NCBI GenBank assembly: GCA_947367115.1
Contig: CANBCW010000017.1
Coordinates: 1 to 37,561, forward strand
Reading direction: 5' to 3'
From: an uncultured Clostridia bacterium
Lineage (GTDB): Bacteria; Bacillota; Clostridia; Oscillospirales; Oscillospiraceae
Length of the DNA: 37,561 nt
This document shows, piece after piece, positions 6,981-15,814 of the stretch; positions within the stretch are counted from its first letter, which is position 1, and every line of letters begins with the position of its first letter. The notes beneath the pieces are model-generated. The model was not told the DNA's origin. It was given only the letters and a program-made list of their open reading frames with translations, and made no database searches. A program made the position numbers and the translations under genes.

Positions 6981-8678
6981 TTAGATAGACATTTGAGCGA
7001 CCATGGCATCCAGAAGCGCCTTGGCATCTTCCTTCGTTTCACCAACTGCGGTGTAATAGAACTTGACCTTCGGCTCCGTACCGGAGGGGCGGGCGATCAC
7101 GCTGCCCTTATCGCCGAGAAGGAACTCGAGAACATTGGACTTCGGCAGGTTAATAACCGTTTCAGCGCCGCTCATCAGATCCTTCGCAATGCTGGATTTG
7201 TAGTCTCGGACGCCGGTAACAACTGCACCGCCAATGGTCGCGGGAACCTCGGCACGCAGATCCGCCATCATCTTCGCTGCCTTCTCCATGGCATCCGCGC
7301 CGGTGAGTTCAACGCTCTGTACATAAGCCAGATAGAAGCCATACTTTTTATACACATCCGCCAGAGCATCCAGAATGTTCTTGCCCTCCAGCTTCAGGCT
7401 TGCAGCCAACTCGCAAACCAGCATCGTGGCAACGATAGCATCCTTATCGCGAGCGTATGTTCCCTTCAGATAGCCGCAGCTTTCCTCAAAGCCAAAGATG
7501 AATTTGTATTCTTCATTCTTCTCTTCCAGCTTCAAAATCTCACCGCCGATATACTTGAAGCCAGTCAGAACAGCCTTCATGGTAACACCGTAGTATGCAG
7601 CGATACGGTCGGCCAGCGGCGAGGACACGATGGAACGGACAGTGATCGCTCCCTCAGGAATGTCATTTTTTGCGGTGCGAGCCTTCAGAACGTAGTCCAG
7701 CAGCATAAAGCCCAGCTCGTTGCCGGAAAGCTTCACAAAGCCGCCCTTGCCGTCAGGAACGGCGATGGCAACGCGGTCAGCGTCCGGATCCGTGCCGAGG
7801 ATCACGTCGCAGGGAACGGTTCTGGCGACCTTGTAGCTCTCGTTCAGAGCGGCATCCGTTTCAGGGTTGGGGTACTCACAGGTCTTAAAATCACCGTCAG
7901 GCTTTGCCTGGCATGCAACAGTGGTGATGTTGACACCCAGCTTGCCCAGCACAGCGTGAACAGGTTCCATACCTGTTCCGCACAGAGGCGTGTACACAAT
8001 ATTCAGGCCGGAGGCCTTCAGCATCTCAGGATCGACCGCCTCGTTCAGAACGGTCGCGTAATACTTCTCCCATAAATCCTGGCCGATGTAGGTGATCATT
8101 CCTTCACCCATATATTCCGCAAAGGTTTTGGTCTCAGGAACAAAGAAGGGAATTTCAGCAATCTTGGCGGTAACGATCGCAGCGGGTTCATCGGTCATCT
8201 GGCAGCCATCGGGGCCGTAGCACTTGACACCGTTGTATGCACCGGCATTATGGCTGGCAGAAATGACGATGCCGCAGCCGCATCCCAGTTCACGAACGGC
8301 ATAGGACAGCATGGGGGTAGGAGCCAGACGGTCATACAGCCAAGTCTGAATACCGGCTTCCGCGAAAGCAACCGCGCAGACCTCAGCAAAAAGCTGGGAA
8401 TTGTGACGAGAATCGTAACCGATAGCAGCCTTTTTAGGCAGATCGGTGGAAGAAAGCCACGCGGCCATACCCTGTGCGGCTCTGCGGACGGTATAGCGGT
8501 TCAGGCGGTTGCTGCCTGCGCCCATAATGCCGCGCATACCGGCTGTTCCGAACTGAAGATCGCTGCCGAAACGACCCTTCAGTTCCTCGGTGTCGTTTGC
8601 TATTGCAGCCAGTTCCTGCTGCGTTTCTTCAGGCAGGCCTGCGTTGCACCAAAAAGCATAGCGGTCCATGTAATTCAT
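6981..8678 (-). CDS. phosphoglucomutase/phosphomannomutase family enzyme
   Basis: A 565-residue alpha-D-phosphohexomutase that interconverts glucose 1-phosphate and glucose 6-phosphate (or the mannose pair) through a phosphoserine enzyme. All four family motifs are present in order: catalytic-serine loop ISASHNAGAYNG with Ser142, metal loop GTDPDADR (Asp297, Asp299, Asp301), sugar loop GFEESCGY, and phosphate loop RPSGTEPKVKFYY near the C-terminus. Length fits the PgcA-type Firmicutes proteins. ATG 8678 follows GGAGG by 8 nt; the longer frame to 8717 runs into the preceding terminator and has no such site. It sits downstream of the coiled-coil gene but behind a strong terminator. Glucose versus mannose preference cannot be read from sequence. 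Confidence 0.9.
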   Translation of the reverse strand: MNYMDRYAFWCNAGLPEETQQELAAIANDTEELKGRFGSDLQFGTAGMRGIMGAGSNRLNRYTVRRAAQGMAAWLSSTDLPKKAAIGYDSRHNSQLFAEVCAVAFAEAGIQTWLYDRLAPTPMLSYAVRELGCGCGIVISASHNAGAYNGVKCYGPDGCQMTDEPAAIVTAKIAEIPFFVPETKTFAEYMGEGMITYIGQDLWEKYYATVLNEAVDPEMLKASGLNIVYTPLCGTGMEPVHAVLGKLGVNITTVACQAKPDGDFKTCEYPNPETDAALNESYKVARTVPCDVILGTDPDADRVAIAVPDGKGGFVKLSGNELGFMLLDYVLKARTAKNDIPEGAITVRSIVSSPLADRIAAYYGVTMKAVLTGFKYIGGEILKLEEKNEEYKFIFGFEESCGYLKGTYARDKDAIVATMLVCELAASLKLEGKNILDALADVYKKYGFYLAYVQSVELTGADAMEKAAKMMADLRAEVPATIGGAVVTGVRDYKSSIAKDLMSGAETVINLPKSNVLEFLLGDKGSVIARPSGTEPKVKFYYTAVGETKEDAKALLDAMVAQMSI

Positions 8679-8703
8679 TGTGTTTTCCTCCATTCTACTT
8701 TTG

Positions 8704-8741
8704 AAAAAACAGCTCAAAAGGGGGACTTTTGAGCTGTTTTT
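8704..8741 (-). terminator. bidirectional-looking terminator
   Basis: AAAAAACAGCTCAAAAG and CTTTTGAGCTGTTTTT flank a 5-nt loop. The minus-strand product has a T-run, ending the transcript from coaD and the coiled-coil gene before the phosphohexomutase. Confidence 0.75.
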
Positions 8742-8754
8742 GTAAATTGATCAA

Positions 8755-9255
8755 TTAGTTGCCCTCGACGGCGCTGTTATCACGCTGCATCTGAGCGGCA
8801 GCCAACGCGTTGAACTTCGCGCGGGTATCCTGCACTTCACCCAGAGACTTGGCAATCGCTTCCTCTGTGTGGCGCAGAGCCTCATCCATGTACTCATTGC
8901 TGACCTTGCGAAGATTGGCGATCTGAGCCTTGGCCTGTGCAACTTCCTCCGCGCAGCGGCGCTTCGCTTCTTCGTAGATGACCTGCTGGGAGACCAGATG
9001 CTCAGCCTCTTCCTGCGCCTTGCGGATGACATTCTCAGCCTCACGCTTAGCCTGACCGATAATCTCAGCACGGCTCTCAACGATAGTACGGGACTGCTTC
9101 AGCTCAGCAGGCATCTGAGCAATGATTTCATCCAGCATATCCAGCACCTTATCCCGCTCCAGAATGCACTTATCGGCAGCCAGAGGCATGGAACGGGCAT
9201 CCTGCACCAGATCATACAGCGCGGTGATGATATCTTCAATATGTTTCTCGTTCAT
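8755..9255 (-). CDS. coiled-coil protein, ATPase/DivIVA-like
   Basis: The 166-residue, highly charged protein is almost entirely helical. A long heptad-like stretch from about 55 to 150 is rich in Ala, Glu, Lys and Arg (for example AKREAENVIRKAQEEAEH), like the stalk of ATP synthase subunit b or of DivIVA-type proteins. There is no membrane helix, signal peptide or catalytic motif. Its ATG overlaps the coaD stop codon by one base (TAATG), and the ribosome site GGAGG lies within the end of coaD, so the two are translationally coupled. Similar proteins beside coaD in Clostridia are often labelled ATPase without evidence. I infer a structural role at most. Confidence 0.6.
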   Translation of the reverse strand: MNEKHIEDIITALYDLVQDARSMPLAADKCILERDKVLDMLDEIIAQMPAELKQSRTIVESRAEIIGQAKREAENVIRKAQEEAEHLVSQQVIYEEAKRRCAEEVAQAKAQIANLRKVSNEYMDEALRHTEEAIAKSLGEVQDTRAKFNALAAAQMQRDNSAVEGN

Positions 9256-9755
9256 TAGGGATTTCCTCCTTGACGTATTGTATTTATTCTCTTCTGAAAA
9301 TCCGGAATAATTTGCTCCGGAAGAAAATCAGACAGATCTACATTGTAGCGCCCAAGCTCCTTGACAGCGCTGGAACTCAGATACATATACTGATGTTCCG
9401 AGGTCAGGAACATCGTATCCAGCTCCGGGTTGATCTTTCGATTGATCAGTGCCATCTGGAATTCGTTTTCAAAATCGGAGCCGGCCCGCAGACCTTTCAC
9501 GATCACACAGCTTCCCTTTCGGCGGGCATAGTCTGCCAAAAGCTCATTGGAGCTGTCAACCTCCACATTGGGAATATCCTCTGTCACACGGCGGATCAGT
9601 TCTACACGCTCATCCAGTGTAAACATAGGAGACTTCCCCGCATTGACCATCACACAGATGATCAGCTTGTCGAAAATGGAGGCAGCACGTCGGATGATAT
9701 TCAGGTGACCGCTGGTAACAGGATCAAAGCTGCCTGGATAAATGGCGATCTTCAT
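9255..9755 (-). CDS. coaD: phosphopantetheine adenylyltransferase
   Basis: The enzyme transfers AMP from ATP to 4'-phosphopantetheine, the fourth step of coenzyme A synthesis. The 166-residue length is normal (about 160). The nucleotidyltransferase signature GSFDPVTSGHLNII is near residues 7-20 (T/H-x-G-H form) and the ATP-binding SSSAVKEL near 125-132 replaces the usual ISSTxVRE. ATG 9755 gives the standard MKIAIYPGSFDP start. The upstream ATG 9767 is only a base or two from the AAAGGA site, so it is less likely. The gene follows rsmD by 4 nt, the conserved rsmD-coaD pair. Confidence 0.95.
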   Translation of the reverse strand: MKIAIYPGSFDPVTSGHLNIIRRAASIFDKLIICVMVNAGKSPMFTLDERVELIRRVTEDIPNVEVDSSNELLADYARRKGSCVIVKGLRAGSDFENEFQMALINRKINPELDTMFLTSEHQYMYLSSSAVKELGRYNVDLSDFLPEQIIPDFQKRINTIRQGGNP

Positions 9756-9759
9756 TGGC

Positions 9760-10305
9760 TCATCCATCCTTTCGGTAGAGTGTGAGCAAAGTCTTTCCGT
9801 ATTTGTAGTCTTTTGACCTTGTATACCCCGGAAAATCCCATGGCAACTCCTTCCCTAATGGGCGCTCTGCAACTATTATACCACCAGATTGTAAAATGTC
9901 AATTTCCGTTATTCGTTTTATCGAATTTTCCAGAAAAACTTCCGCGTACGGCGGATCCAGCAGAATGATGTCAAACTTCTCCCGGCAGCGTCCCAGATAT
10001 GACAGATAATCAGATCGGATGACCTGCGCATCCTGTTCCAGTCGCGTGCGGCGCAGATTTTCCCTAATCAGCTTGCACGCATCTTCGCGCTCATCCACAA
10101 ACACGGCGCATTTCGCCCCACGGCTCAGAGCTTCTATTCCCAGCTGGCCGGTACCGCCAAATAAATCCAGCACTCTTGCATTGGGAATCTCAAACTGTAT
10201 GATGCTGAAAAGGGCTTCTTTTACCCGATCTGTCGTAGGACGCGTCAGCATCCCATCCGGAGTCTTCAAAGCCACTCCCCTGGCTTTTCCTGTGATCACA
10301 CGCAT
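9760..10305 (-). CDS. rsmD: 16S rRNA (guanine(966)-N2)-methyltransferase
   Basis: The 181-residue SAM-dependent methyltransferase modifies G966 of 16S rRNA during 30S assembly. It begins with the family's MRVITGKARGVALKTP. It shows motif I LDLFGGTGQLGIEALSRGA at about 47-65 and the catalytic DPPY in IILLDPPYAE at about 116-125. ATG 10305 lies 2 nt from the uvrC stop codon and its site AAGGAG is within the last uvrC codons. It forms a tight block with uvrC and coaD. Confidence 0.95.
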   Translation of the reverse strand: MRVITGKARGVALKTPDGMLTRPTTDRVKEALFSIIQFEIPNARVLDLFGGTGQLGIEALSRGAKCAVFVDEREDACKLIRENLRRTRLEQDAQVIRSDYLSYLGRCREKFDIILLDPPYAEVFLENSIKRITEIDILQSGGIIVAERPLGKELPWDFPGYTRSKDYKYGKTLLTLYRKDG

Positions 10306-10307
10306 GA

Positions 10308-12125
10308 TTATTCACGCTCCTTATGGAAGTGATGATAGACTGCCAGCGCCGCATCCTTAGGAAGCAGTCTCTCCAGTTCCGGTAAAGCGGCCTGGCTGAT
10401 GGCAGTAAGGGATTTAAATTGCTTGAGCAGATCCTGCTTGCGTTTCGGGCCGATTCCAGGAATTTGATCCAGCTCAGAATACCGCAGACGTTTACTGCGC
10501 AGCTGGCGGTGATAGGTAATGGCGAAGCGGTGCGTCTCCTCCTGAATGTTACCAATGAGTGAGAATACCGCCTGCTGGTTATCGATTCGGATTTCTTTTC
10601 CGTCCGGGGTCACCAGCGCTCGTGTGCGGTGCCGATCATCTTTAACCATGCCAAACACTGGCATTGTCAGATCCAGCTCCGCAAGCGCTTCCACAGCAGT
10701 ACAGGCGTGCGCAATGCCGCCATCGATCAAAAGCAAATCAGGCGCATTTTCAAATCCCTTATTCCCTGCTTTATAATGAACAAAACGGCGCTTTACGATC
10801 TGGCGCATGGAGGCATAATCATCCTGATTGTCAAGTCCCTCAACCTTAAACCGTTTATAATCCGATTTCCGGGGTCTTCCGTCCTGAAATACGACCATAC
10901 TTGCAACAATATCTGTGCCTGAAATATTGGATATATCAAAAGACTCAATACGCTTTGGCGGCTCCATGGCAAGCATTTTCCCGAGCAGTGTCAGGGTACC
11001 GGATGCTTTTTCTTCCTTGCTTGTCACGCGTTCCGCTTCTTCATAGGCATTTTTAACCGCCAGTTCTACTAACCGCACGTTTTCACCGCGCTGAGGAACT
11101 TTCAATTTTGTCTTTCTCCCAAATCGCTGTTCCAAGAGCTGCGCAAACAGCTCACTGTCCTCGATCTCGAAAGGCAGCAGAACGACCTTAGGCGCTAAGC
11201 CTCTGCTCAGATAATACTGTTTTATCAAAGCGGACACCGCCGCTTCCCTATCCTCCGGCACACTCATCACTTCATAGTCCTTGTCCAGCAGATTACCGCC
11301 AGAAAAATGGAGTACCGCAAAGCAGGCCTTTGCTTCCGTTTCCGCGTAGCCGATCACATCTGTATCAGCCAGCGATCCCGCAGTGACCAGCTGCTTTTGT
11401 CCAAGAGCTTCCACCGCGTTCAATCGATCTCGCAAGCTCGCCGCCAGTTCAAATTTCAGATTATCCGCCGCGGCAAGCATCTGCTGCCGAAGTTCGTCGG
11501 CAACAGATTTATAGTTGCCGCTGAGCAGCTGTTTCGCCTGTTCGATCCTCTGACGGTACTCCGCGTATCCGCAGCCCGGCTGGCACCAACCGTCACACTG
11601 GTTCATGTGATAATTCAGACAGGGGCGCTCCTTGCCGATGTCCCGAGGGAACTGCCGGCTGCAATCCGGGAGCCGCAAAGTCAGACGAATGGCCTCCATC
11701 ACATCGTGGGTCACGCCGCGGCTGCCATAAGGGCCAAAGTAATTGGCACCATCGTCTGACAGTTTGCTTACCATGGTGATGCGGGGATAGTCCTCCTTCA
11801 TGTTCAGCCGCAAATAGGGGTATCCTTTATCATCTTTTAGCAGAATGTTGTATTTCGGGAGATACCGTTTGATCAAAGAGCACTCCAGAACCAATGCTTC
11901 AAACTCCGAAGCAGCCACGATCACATCAAAATGATCGATCTTACTGACCATCAGCCGGGTTTTGGGTGTGTGCGTCGCTGTATCCTGAAAATACTGGCTT
12001 ACGCGGTTTTTTAGCTTTTTTGCCTTGCCTACATAAATGACCTTATCGGTCTTATCGCGCATGATATACACCCCAGGCTCAAACGGCAGGCTAAGGGCTT
12101 TATCCTTCAATTCATCAAAGGTCAT
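10308..12125 (-). CDS. uvrC: excinuclease ABC subunit C
   Basis: The 605-residue nuclease makes both incisions in nucleotide excision repair with UvrA and UvrB. Visible domains are the GIY-YIG nuclease (GVYIMRD at 18-24, YVGKAKKLKNRV at 31-42), the cysteine-containing linker after residue 150, the UVR helix pair that binds UvrB (about 200-235), the RNase H-like 5' nuclease with FDISNISG near 380-390, and C-terminal helix-hairpin-helix IPGIGPKRKQDLL. ATG 12125 has GGTGAGG just upstream; the longer frame to 12152 lies within a terminator hairpin and is rejected. Confidence 0.97.
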   Translation of the reverse strand: MTFDELKDKALSLPFEPGVYIMRDKTDKVIYVGKAKKLKNRVSQYFQDTATHTPKTRLMVSKIDHFDVIVAASEFEALVLECSLIKRYLPKYNILLKDDKGYPYLRLNMKEDYPRITMVSKLSDDGANYFGPYGSRGVTHDVMEAIRLTLRLPDCSRQFPRDIGKERPCLNYHMNQCDGWCQPGCGYAEYRQRIEQAKQLLSGNYKSVADELRQQMLAAADNLKFELAASLRDRLNAVEALGQKQLVTAGSLADTDVIGYAETEAKACFAVLHFSGGNLLDKDYEVMSVPEDREAAVSALIKQYYLSRGLAPKVVLLPFEIEDSELFAQLLEQRFGRKTKLKVPQRGENVRLVELAVKNAYEEAERVTSKEEKASGTLTLLGKMLAMEPPKRIESFDISNISGTDIVASMVVFQDGRPRKSDYKRFKVEGLDNQDDYASMRQIVKRRFVHYKAGNKGFENAPDLLLIDGGIAHACTAVEALAELDLTMPVFGMVKDDRHRTRALVTPDGKEIRIDNQQAVFSLIGNIQEETHRFAITYHRQLRSKRLRYSELDQIPGIGPKRKQDLLKQFKSLTAISQAALPELERLLPKDAALAVYHHFHKERE

Positions 12126-12143
12126 ATTCCTCACCAAATAAAA

Positions 12144-12170
12144 CCGCCTCAATGCTTAGCACTGAGGCGG
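12144..12170 (-). terminator. hairpin between the HPr-like gene and uvrC
   Basis: CCGCCTCA and TGAGGCGG pair around an 11-nt loop and are followed on the minus strand by TTTTATTT. It probably ends or attenuates the HPr-like transcript ahead of uvrC. Confidence 0.6.
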
Positions 12171-12185
12171 AAATTCAGAAATCAA

Positions 12186-12446
12186 TCAATAAACATCCCG
12201 CTGGAGCAGCGCTTCCAGAGCAGTCACAGCAGCTTCGGCATCCGGGCCCATAGCAGACAGTGTCACGGTAGCGCCAGTGACGATGCCCAAGGACATGATG
12301 CCCAGCAGACTCTTGGCGTTCATCTTACGGTTGTCAGATTCCAGCCAGATACTGCTGCTGAATTCATTGGCCTTCTGGACGAAATATGTAGCCTGGCGAT
12401 TGTGCAGGCCGGACTCACAGCGGACGACGATTTCTTTGTTAAACAT
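12186..12446 (-). CDS. HPr family phosphocarrier protein
   Basis: An 86-residue HPr homologue, the size of the phosphotransferase-system carrier. His15, the site phosphorylated by Enzyme I, is present in SGLHNRQAT, with Arg17 kept. Ser46, the site of HPr kinase in Firmicutes, is present in MNAKSLLGIMSLG. The usual proline after Arg17 is replaced by glutamine, which suggests a divergent HPr used for regulation or a lineage-specific variant. No other PTS gene is nearby; it lies between mutS2 and uvrC with its own promoter (12503-12530) and AAGGAG site. Whether it carries phosphate for sugar uptake cannot be told from sequence. Confidence 0.88.
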   Translation of the reverse strand: MFNKEIVVRCESGLHNRQATYFVQKANEFSSSIWLESDNRKMNAKSLLGIMSLGIVTGATVTLSAMGPDAEAAVTALEALLQRDVY

Positions 12447-12466
12447 GTGAAAACACTCCTTATGGG

Positions 12467-12490
12467 CACACCTTGGTCATGGTGCGCAAC
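12467..12490 (-). promoter_or_regulatory. leader hairpin before the HPr-like gene
   Basis: GCGCACC and GGTGTGC form a stem with an ~8-nt loop in the leader, ending a few bases before the AAGGAG ribosome site. It might affect translation or RNA stability. Confidence 0.35.
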
Positions 12491-12502
12491 GTACTATCCT
12501 AT

Positions 12503-12530
12503 ATAATAACAAAAAATCAGAAAAAGTCAA
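12503..12530 (-). promoter_or_regulatory. promoter of the HPr-like gene
   Basis: On the minus strand TTGACT (12530-12525) and TATTAT (12508-12503) are 16 nt apart in a T-rich tract that begins just after the mutS2 stop codon. Confidence 0.55.
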
Positions 12531-12537
12531 CAAAAAA

Positions 12538-14916
12538 TCAACGGAATTCCGCAATCGTCACGCCGTCCTCACCTTCGCCATACTGCCCAAGGCGGAATTT
12601 TTTGACGAATTTGTTCTTTTTCAAGGCTTGATGCACCGCTGAGCGCACAGCGCCGGTTCCTTTGCCGTGGATGATCCGTACAGTCTGCAGGTTGGATCGC
12701 ATGGCTTCATCCATATACCGATCCAGCACGCACACTGCTTCGATGGTATCCATACCGCGCAGATCGATTTCACTGGCCAATGCCGTCATTTTCATCTCTC
12801 TGCCGGAATGGGCAGGCCGGATGTGTTTTTCCTTGTACGGATTATCCTGCTCCAACAGGTAAATTTCGTCCTTTTTCGCTGTCATTTTCAGGATGCCTGC
12901 CTGAAGCTGATAGGTGCCATCTTTGTTGATGGCAATGACACTGGCCTTGGTGCCCAGCTTCAGCAGTTCAACCGTATCACCAATGAGAATCTCACGGTTT
13001 GGTTCAGGGCGTTCCCTTGCGGGCTCCTGCGCACGAATACGGCTCTGCGCATCATTTAGACTGCGACGCAGTTCGGCCTGCCGCTGATTGATATTGCTGG
13101 TGTCAGCAGAGTCCGCAAGCTGTTTTTTGATGGCCTTGATCTCTTCGGATGCGGCATTTGCGGTTCTTCGGGCATCCTCGATGATTTCCTGCGCCTCCCG
13201 ACGGGCAGCCTCCATCGCCTTTTCCTTCTCGCGGCGCAGCTGCGCGTGATATTTTTCGCTCTGCTCTTTGATCTTGGCTGTTTCCCGGCGAAGCCGTTCC
13301 GCTTCAGTCCGCGCCGACTCCATCTGTTGACGCTGATGCTCCAGCTGGGAAAGCACATCCTCAAAATCCTTATCGCTTTTTCCGACCAAATCGTTGGCTT
13401 CTTTGAGTATTTCCTCAGAAAGTCCAAGCTTTCTGGAAATCGCGAAAGCATTGGATTTACCGGGTATACCAATAAGCAGCTTATAGGTCGGACGAAGGGT
13501 CTCCACATCAAATTCGCAGGAGGCATTGATAACTCCCTTGGTGCGCATGGCGTAGAGCTTCAGCTCCGCATAGTGGGTAGTCGCAACAACCCGGCCGCCC
13601 ATTTTCCGGCAGAATTCGATGATCGCCATGGCCAGCGCCGCTCCCTCGGCCGGATCCGTACCTGCGCCAAGCTCGTCAAAAAGCACCAGTGTGCGGTCAT
13701 CACATTGCTCCACCACATCCACAATAGTACGCATGTGGCTGGAAAAGGTAGACAGGCTCTGCGCAATGGACTGCTCATCGCCGATATCCGCCAGGATGGC
13801 ATCAAAGGTCGAAAGCCGGCTTCCGTCCCCTGCCGGAACATGCAGCCCGCACTCTGCCATCAGAGTAAGCAAGCCAACGGTCTTTAACGTAACCGTTTTT
13901 CCGCCGGTGTTAGGGCCTGTAATGATCATGGTGTCAAAATCCGTACCCAGCCGCAGGGAGATGGGAACAACCGCTTTGGGATCGATCAGCGGATGCCGTG
14001 CATTGCGCAGTTCCACCCTGCCTTCATCATTCATCAGCGGTGCCCAGGCCTTCATGCGGTAGCCCAGCTTTGCTTTGGCAAAGATCACATCCAGCCGCAC
14101 CAGCATATCAAAACTCAGCTCGATATCACCACGGTGAGCGGCGGCTTCTGCGGACAGTTCTGCCAAAATCCGCTCGATCTCCTTCTTTTCCTTCAGTTCC
14201 AGTTCACGCAGAGCGTTATTCGCATTCACAGCGGACATCGGCTCGATAAAGTAGGTAGAACCGCTGGCAGATACATCATGCACCAAGCCAGGGACATCGT
14301 TGCGGCATTCGGATTTCACCGGTACAACATACCGCCCATCCCGAATAGTGATGATCGGTTCCCGCAGGAATTTGGAATAGGCCGGTGAGGAAATGACTTT
14401 TTGCAAACTGTCCCGAATTTTGCCTGCCTGTACACGCATATGGCGGCGGATGTCCGCAAGCGCAGGACTGGCTGTATCAGCAATCTCATCTTCAGAAAGG
14501 ATGGCGCCGAAAATACGGTCTTCCAGATATTTATTGGGTGTCAAAGCGTTAAACAAAGGAGTCAGTACGGTTTTGGCTTCATCCTCAGCGACATATCCTT
14601 TGATATTCCGCGCACTGCGCAGCACACCGGCGATGGAGAGAAGTTCTTTTGGCTGCAAACTGCCGCCCCGGTCGGCTCTCTCCAAGGATGCGGAAACATC
14701 CTTCACGTCAGAAAAGCTGGGATTACCCTTTCTGGTACACAGATCGGAGGCTGCAGTCGTTTCATCCAGCAGAGCCTGTACTTCCTCCAGATCGGAGCTG
14801 GGGCGCAGAGCCATGCAGCGAGCCTTGCCTTCGCTGCTTCCGGCACATTCCGCAAGCAGGGAAAGAACCTGATCCAGCTCTAGTTTATATAAAGATTTTT
14901 CGTAAAGTTCAGACAT
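12538..14916 (-). CDS. mutS2: endonuclease MutS2
   Basis: A 792-residue MutS2, involved in suppressing homologous recombination and, in Bacillus, in rescuing collided ribosomes. It has the MutS core and clamp helices, ATPase Walker A TGPNTGGKT near 333-341, Walker B LVLFDELGAGTDP near 407-419, a long Glu/Arg-rich coiled coil (about 515-620), a KOW-like segment (GDTVELLKLGTKASV), and the C-terminal Smr nuclease domain with EIDLRGM and HGKGTGA. It lacks the N-terminal mismatch-binding domain of MutS1, as expected. ATG 14916 has AGGAG 7-8 nt upstream. It follows recO by 9 nt and is probably cotranscribed. Confidence 0.96.
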   Translation of the reverse strand: MSELYEKSLYKLELDQVLSLLAECAGSSEGKARCMALRPSSDLEEVQALLDETTAASDLCTRKGNPSFSDVKDVSASLERADRGGSLQPKELLSIAGVLRSARNIKGYVAEDEAKTVLTPLFNALTPNKYLEDRIFGAILSEDEIADTASPALADIRRHMRVQAGKIRDSLQKVISSPAYSKFLREPIITIRDGRYVVPVKSECRNDVPGLVHDVSASGSTYFIEPMSAVNANNALRELELKEKKEIERILAELSAEAAAHRGDIELSFDMLVRLDVIFAKAKLGYRMKAWAPLMNDEGRVELRNARHPLIDPKAVVPISLRLGTDFDTMIITGPNTGGKTVTLKTVGLLTLMAECGLHVPAGDGSRLSTFDAILADIGDEQSIAQSLSTFSSHMRTIVDVVEQCDDRTLVLFDELGAGTDPAEGAALAMAIIEFCRKMGGRVVATTHYAELKLYAMRTKGVINASCEFDVETLRPTYKLLIGIPGKSNAFAISRKLGLSEEILKEANDLVGKSDKDFEDVLSQLEHQRQQMESARTEAERLRRETAKIKEQSEKYHAQLRREKEKAMEAARREAQEIIEDARRTANAASEEIKAIKKQLADSADTSNINQRQAELRRSLNDAQSRIRAQEPARERPEPNREILIGDTVELLKLGTKASVIAINKDGTYQLQAGILKMTAKKDEIYLLEQDNPYKEKHIRPAHSGREMKMTALASEIDLRGMDTIEAVCVLDRYMDEAMRSNLQTVRIIHGKGTGAVRSAVHQALKKNKFVKKFRLGQYGEGEDGVTIAEFR

Positions 14917-14925
14917 GGTTTTCTC

Positions 14926-15666
14926 CTAAATAAGCAGGGATTTATAGAAATCTAAAGTAGAAAATCCCCGTTCCAATTGGGTCGTTAAGTACGCTTCGGT
15001 CAACGGTGACAGCTGCTCCAAACTATCTTTTCCAACAGAAAAAGCGAAGAGTTTTTTTGGATCGCAGTAGACGATATATCGCATCGCGTCCAACATCCCC
15101 GGCGCTACCGGCATGCGAATACCACCAGAACTTCCCTTGCAGTTCTGGCACAGCAGCGCGCCGCCGGACAGATCAAAAAGCGTAGGTGTCTGGCTGCCGC
15201 AGATGTGACAGCCGTAAAGATCCGGGGTATAGCCGGCAAGGCAGGCGGCTCGAAGCTCATATACCGCCTTCACCTGTGCCTCCGGCAATCCCAGTTTTGT
15301 CAAGGCAAACAGGCAGTTGAGCACCAGCGACAAAAGCTCCGGGTTTGGTAAATCTTCCTGAGCGATGACCTCAGCAGACTGTGCAAAATAAGTTCCCAGA
15401 GAAAGCTTCGTCAAATCCCGGCGCAGGTCGGAAAAGAGTTCAATGGAAACCGCTTCATTAATGCTGTACATCCCCCGATATTCAAACAGCGTAAACTCGC
15501 CGTAGGCCAGAAGCTGACAGGGTGCCACCAGGGGGCTGTTTTTTCGGCGCAGGCCCCGGGCCTTCACCGTCAATTTTCCCTGGTCACGAGTCAGCAGTGT
15601 CAGCAGAGCGTCACGGTCATTGTAATCCGTGACCCGAAGCACCAGGGCCTGGACTTTCAGGTACAT
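14926..15666 (-). CDS. recO: DNA repair protein RecO
   Basis: The 246-residue recombination mediator loads RecA onto SSB-coated single-stranded DNA in the RecFOR pathway. It has an N-terminal OB fold (about 1-80, with ALVLRVTDYNDRDALLTLLT) and a C-terminal helical domain with a four-cysteine zinc site: CHIC near 153-156 and CQNC near 173-176. ATG 15666 has GGAGGG upstream. Its 5' end overlaps yqzL by 50 nt, and it lies in the conserved era-yqzL-recO order. Confidence 0.95.
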   Translation of the reverse strand: MYLKVQALVLRVTDYNDRDALLTLLTRDQGKLTVKARGLRRKNSPLVAPCQLLAYGEFTLFEYRGMYSINEAVSIELFSDLRRDLTKLSLGTYFAQSAEVIAQEDLPNPELLSLVLNCLFALTKLGLPEAQVKAVYELRAACLAGYTPDLYGCHICGSQTPTLFDLSGGALLCQNCKGSSGGIRMPVAPGMLDAMRYIVYCDPKKLFAFSVGKDSLEQLSPLTEAYLTTQLERGFSTLDFYKSLLI

Positions 15667-15760
15667 GGTTTCCCTCCATTTTCAACGCGCGGCTATACAT
15701 GAGATACGCTTCCGGCGCGCCTGTCTCCAGAAAAATCTGCCAGTAATCCTTTACATCCAT
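15617..15760 (-). CDS. yqzL: small YqzL family protein
   Basis: This 47-residue protein starts MDVKDYWQIFLETGAPEAYL, the expected pattern of the short YqzL family found between era and recO in Bacillus. The family function is unknown. ATG 15760 has GGAGGG with a 6-nt spacer (15772-15767). A second in-frame ATG at 15766 touches that site and is unlikely. The last 50 nt overlap the start of recO in another frame, and the recO ribosome site lies within yqzL, suggesting coupling. The Gly/Pro-rich C-terminal part within the overlap is probably not conserved. Confidence 0.75.
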   Translation of the reverse strand: MDVKDYWQIFLETGAPEAYLMYSRALKMEGNHVPESPGPGASGHGLQ

Positions 15761-15814
15761 ATCCATCCCTCCGGAGATAGGATTTGCAAAGGATGTGCTT
15801 ACTAACCGTGGTAA

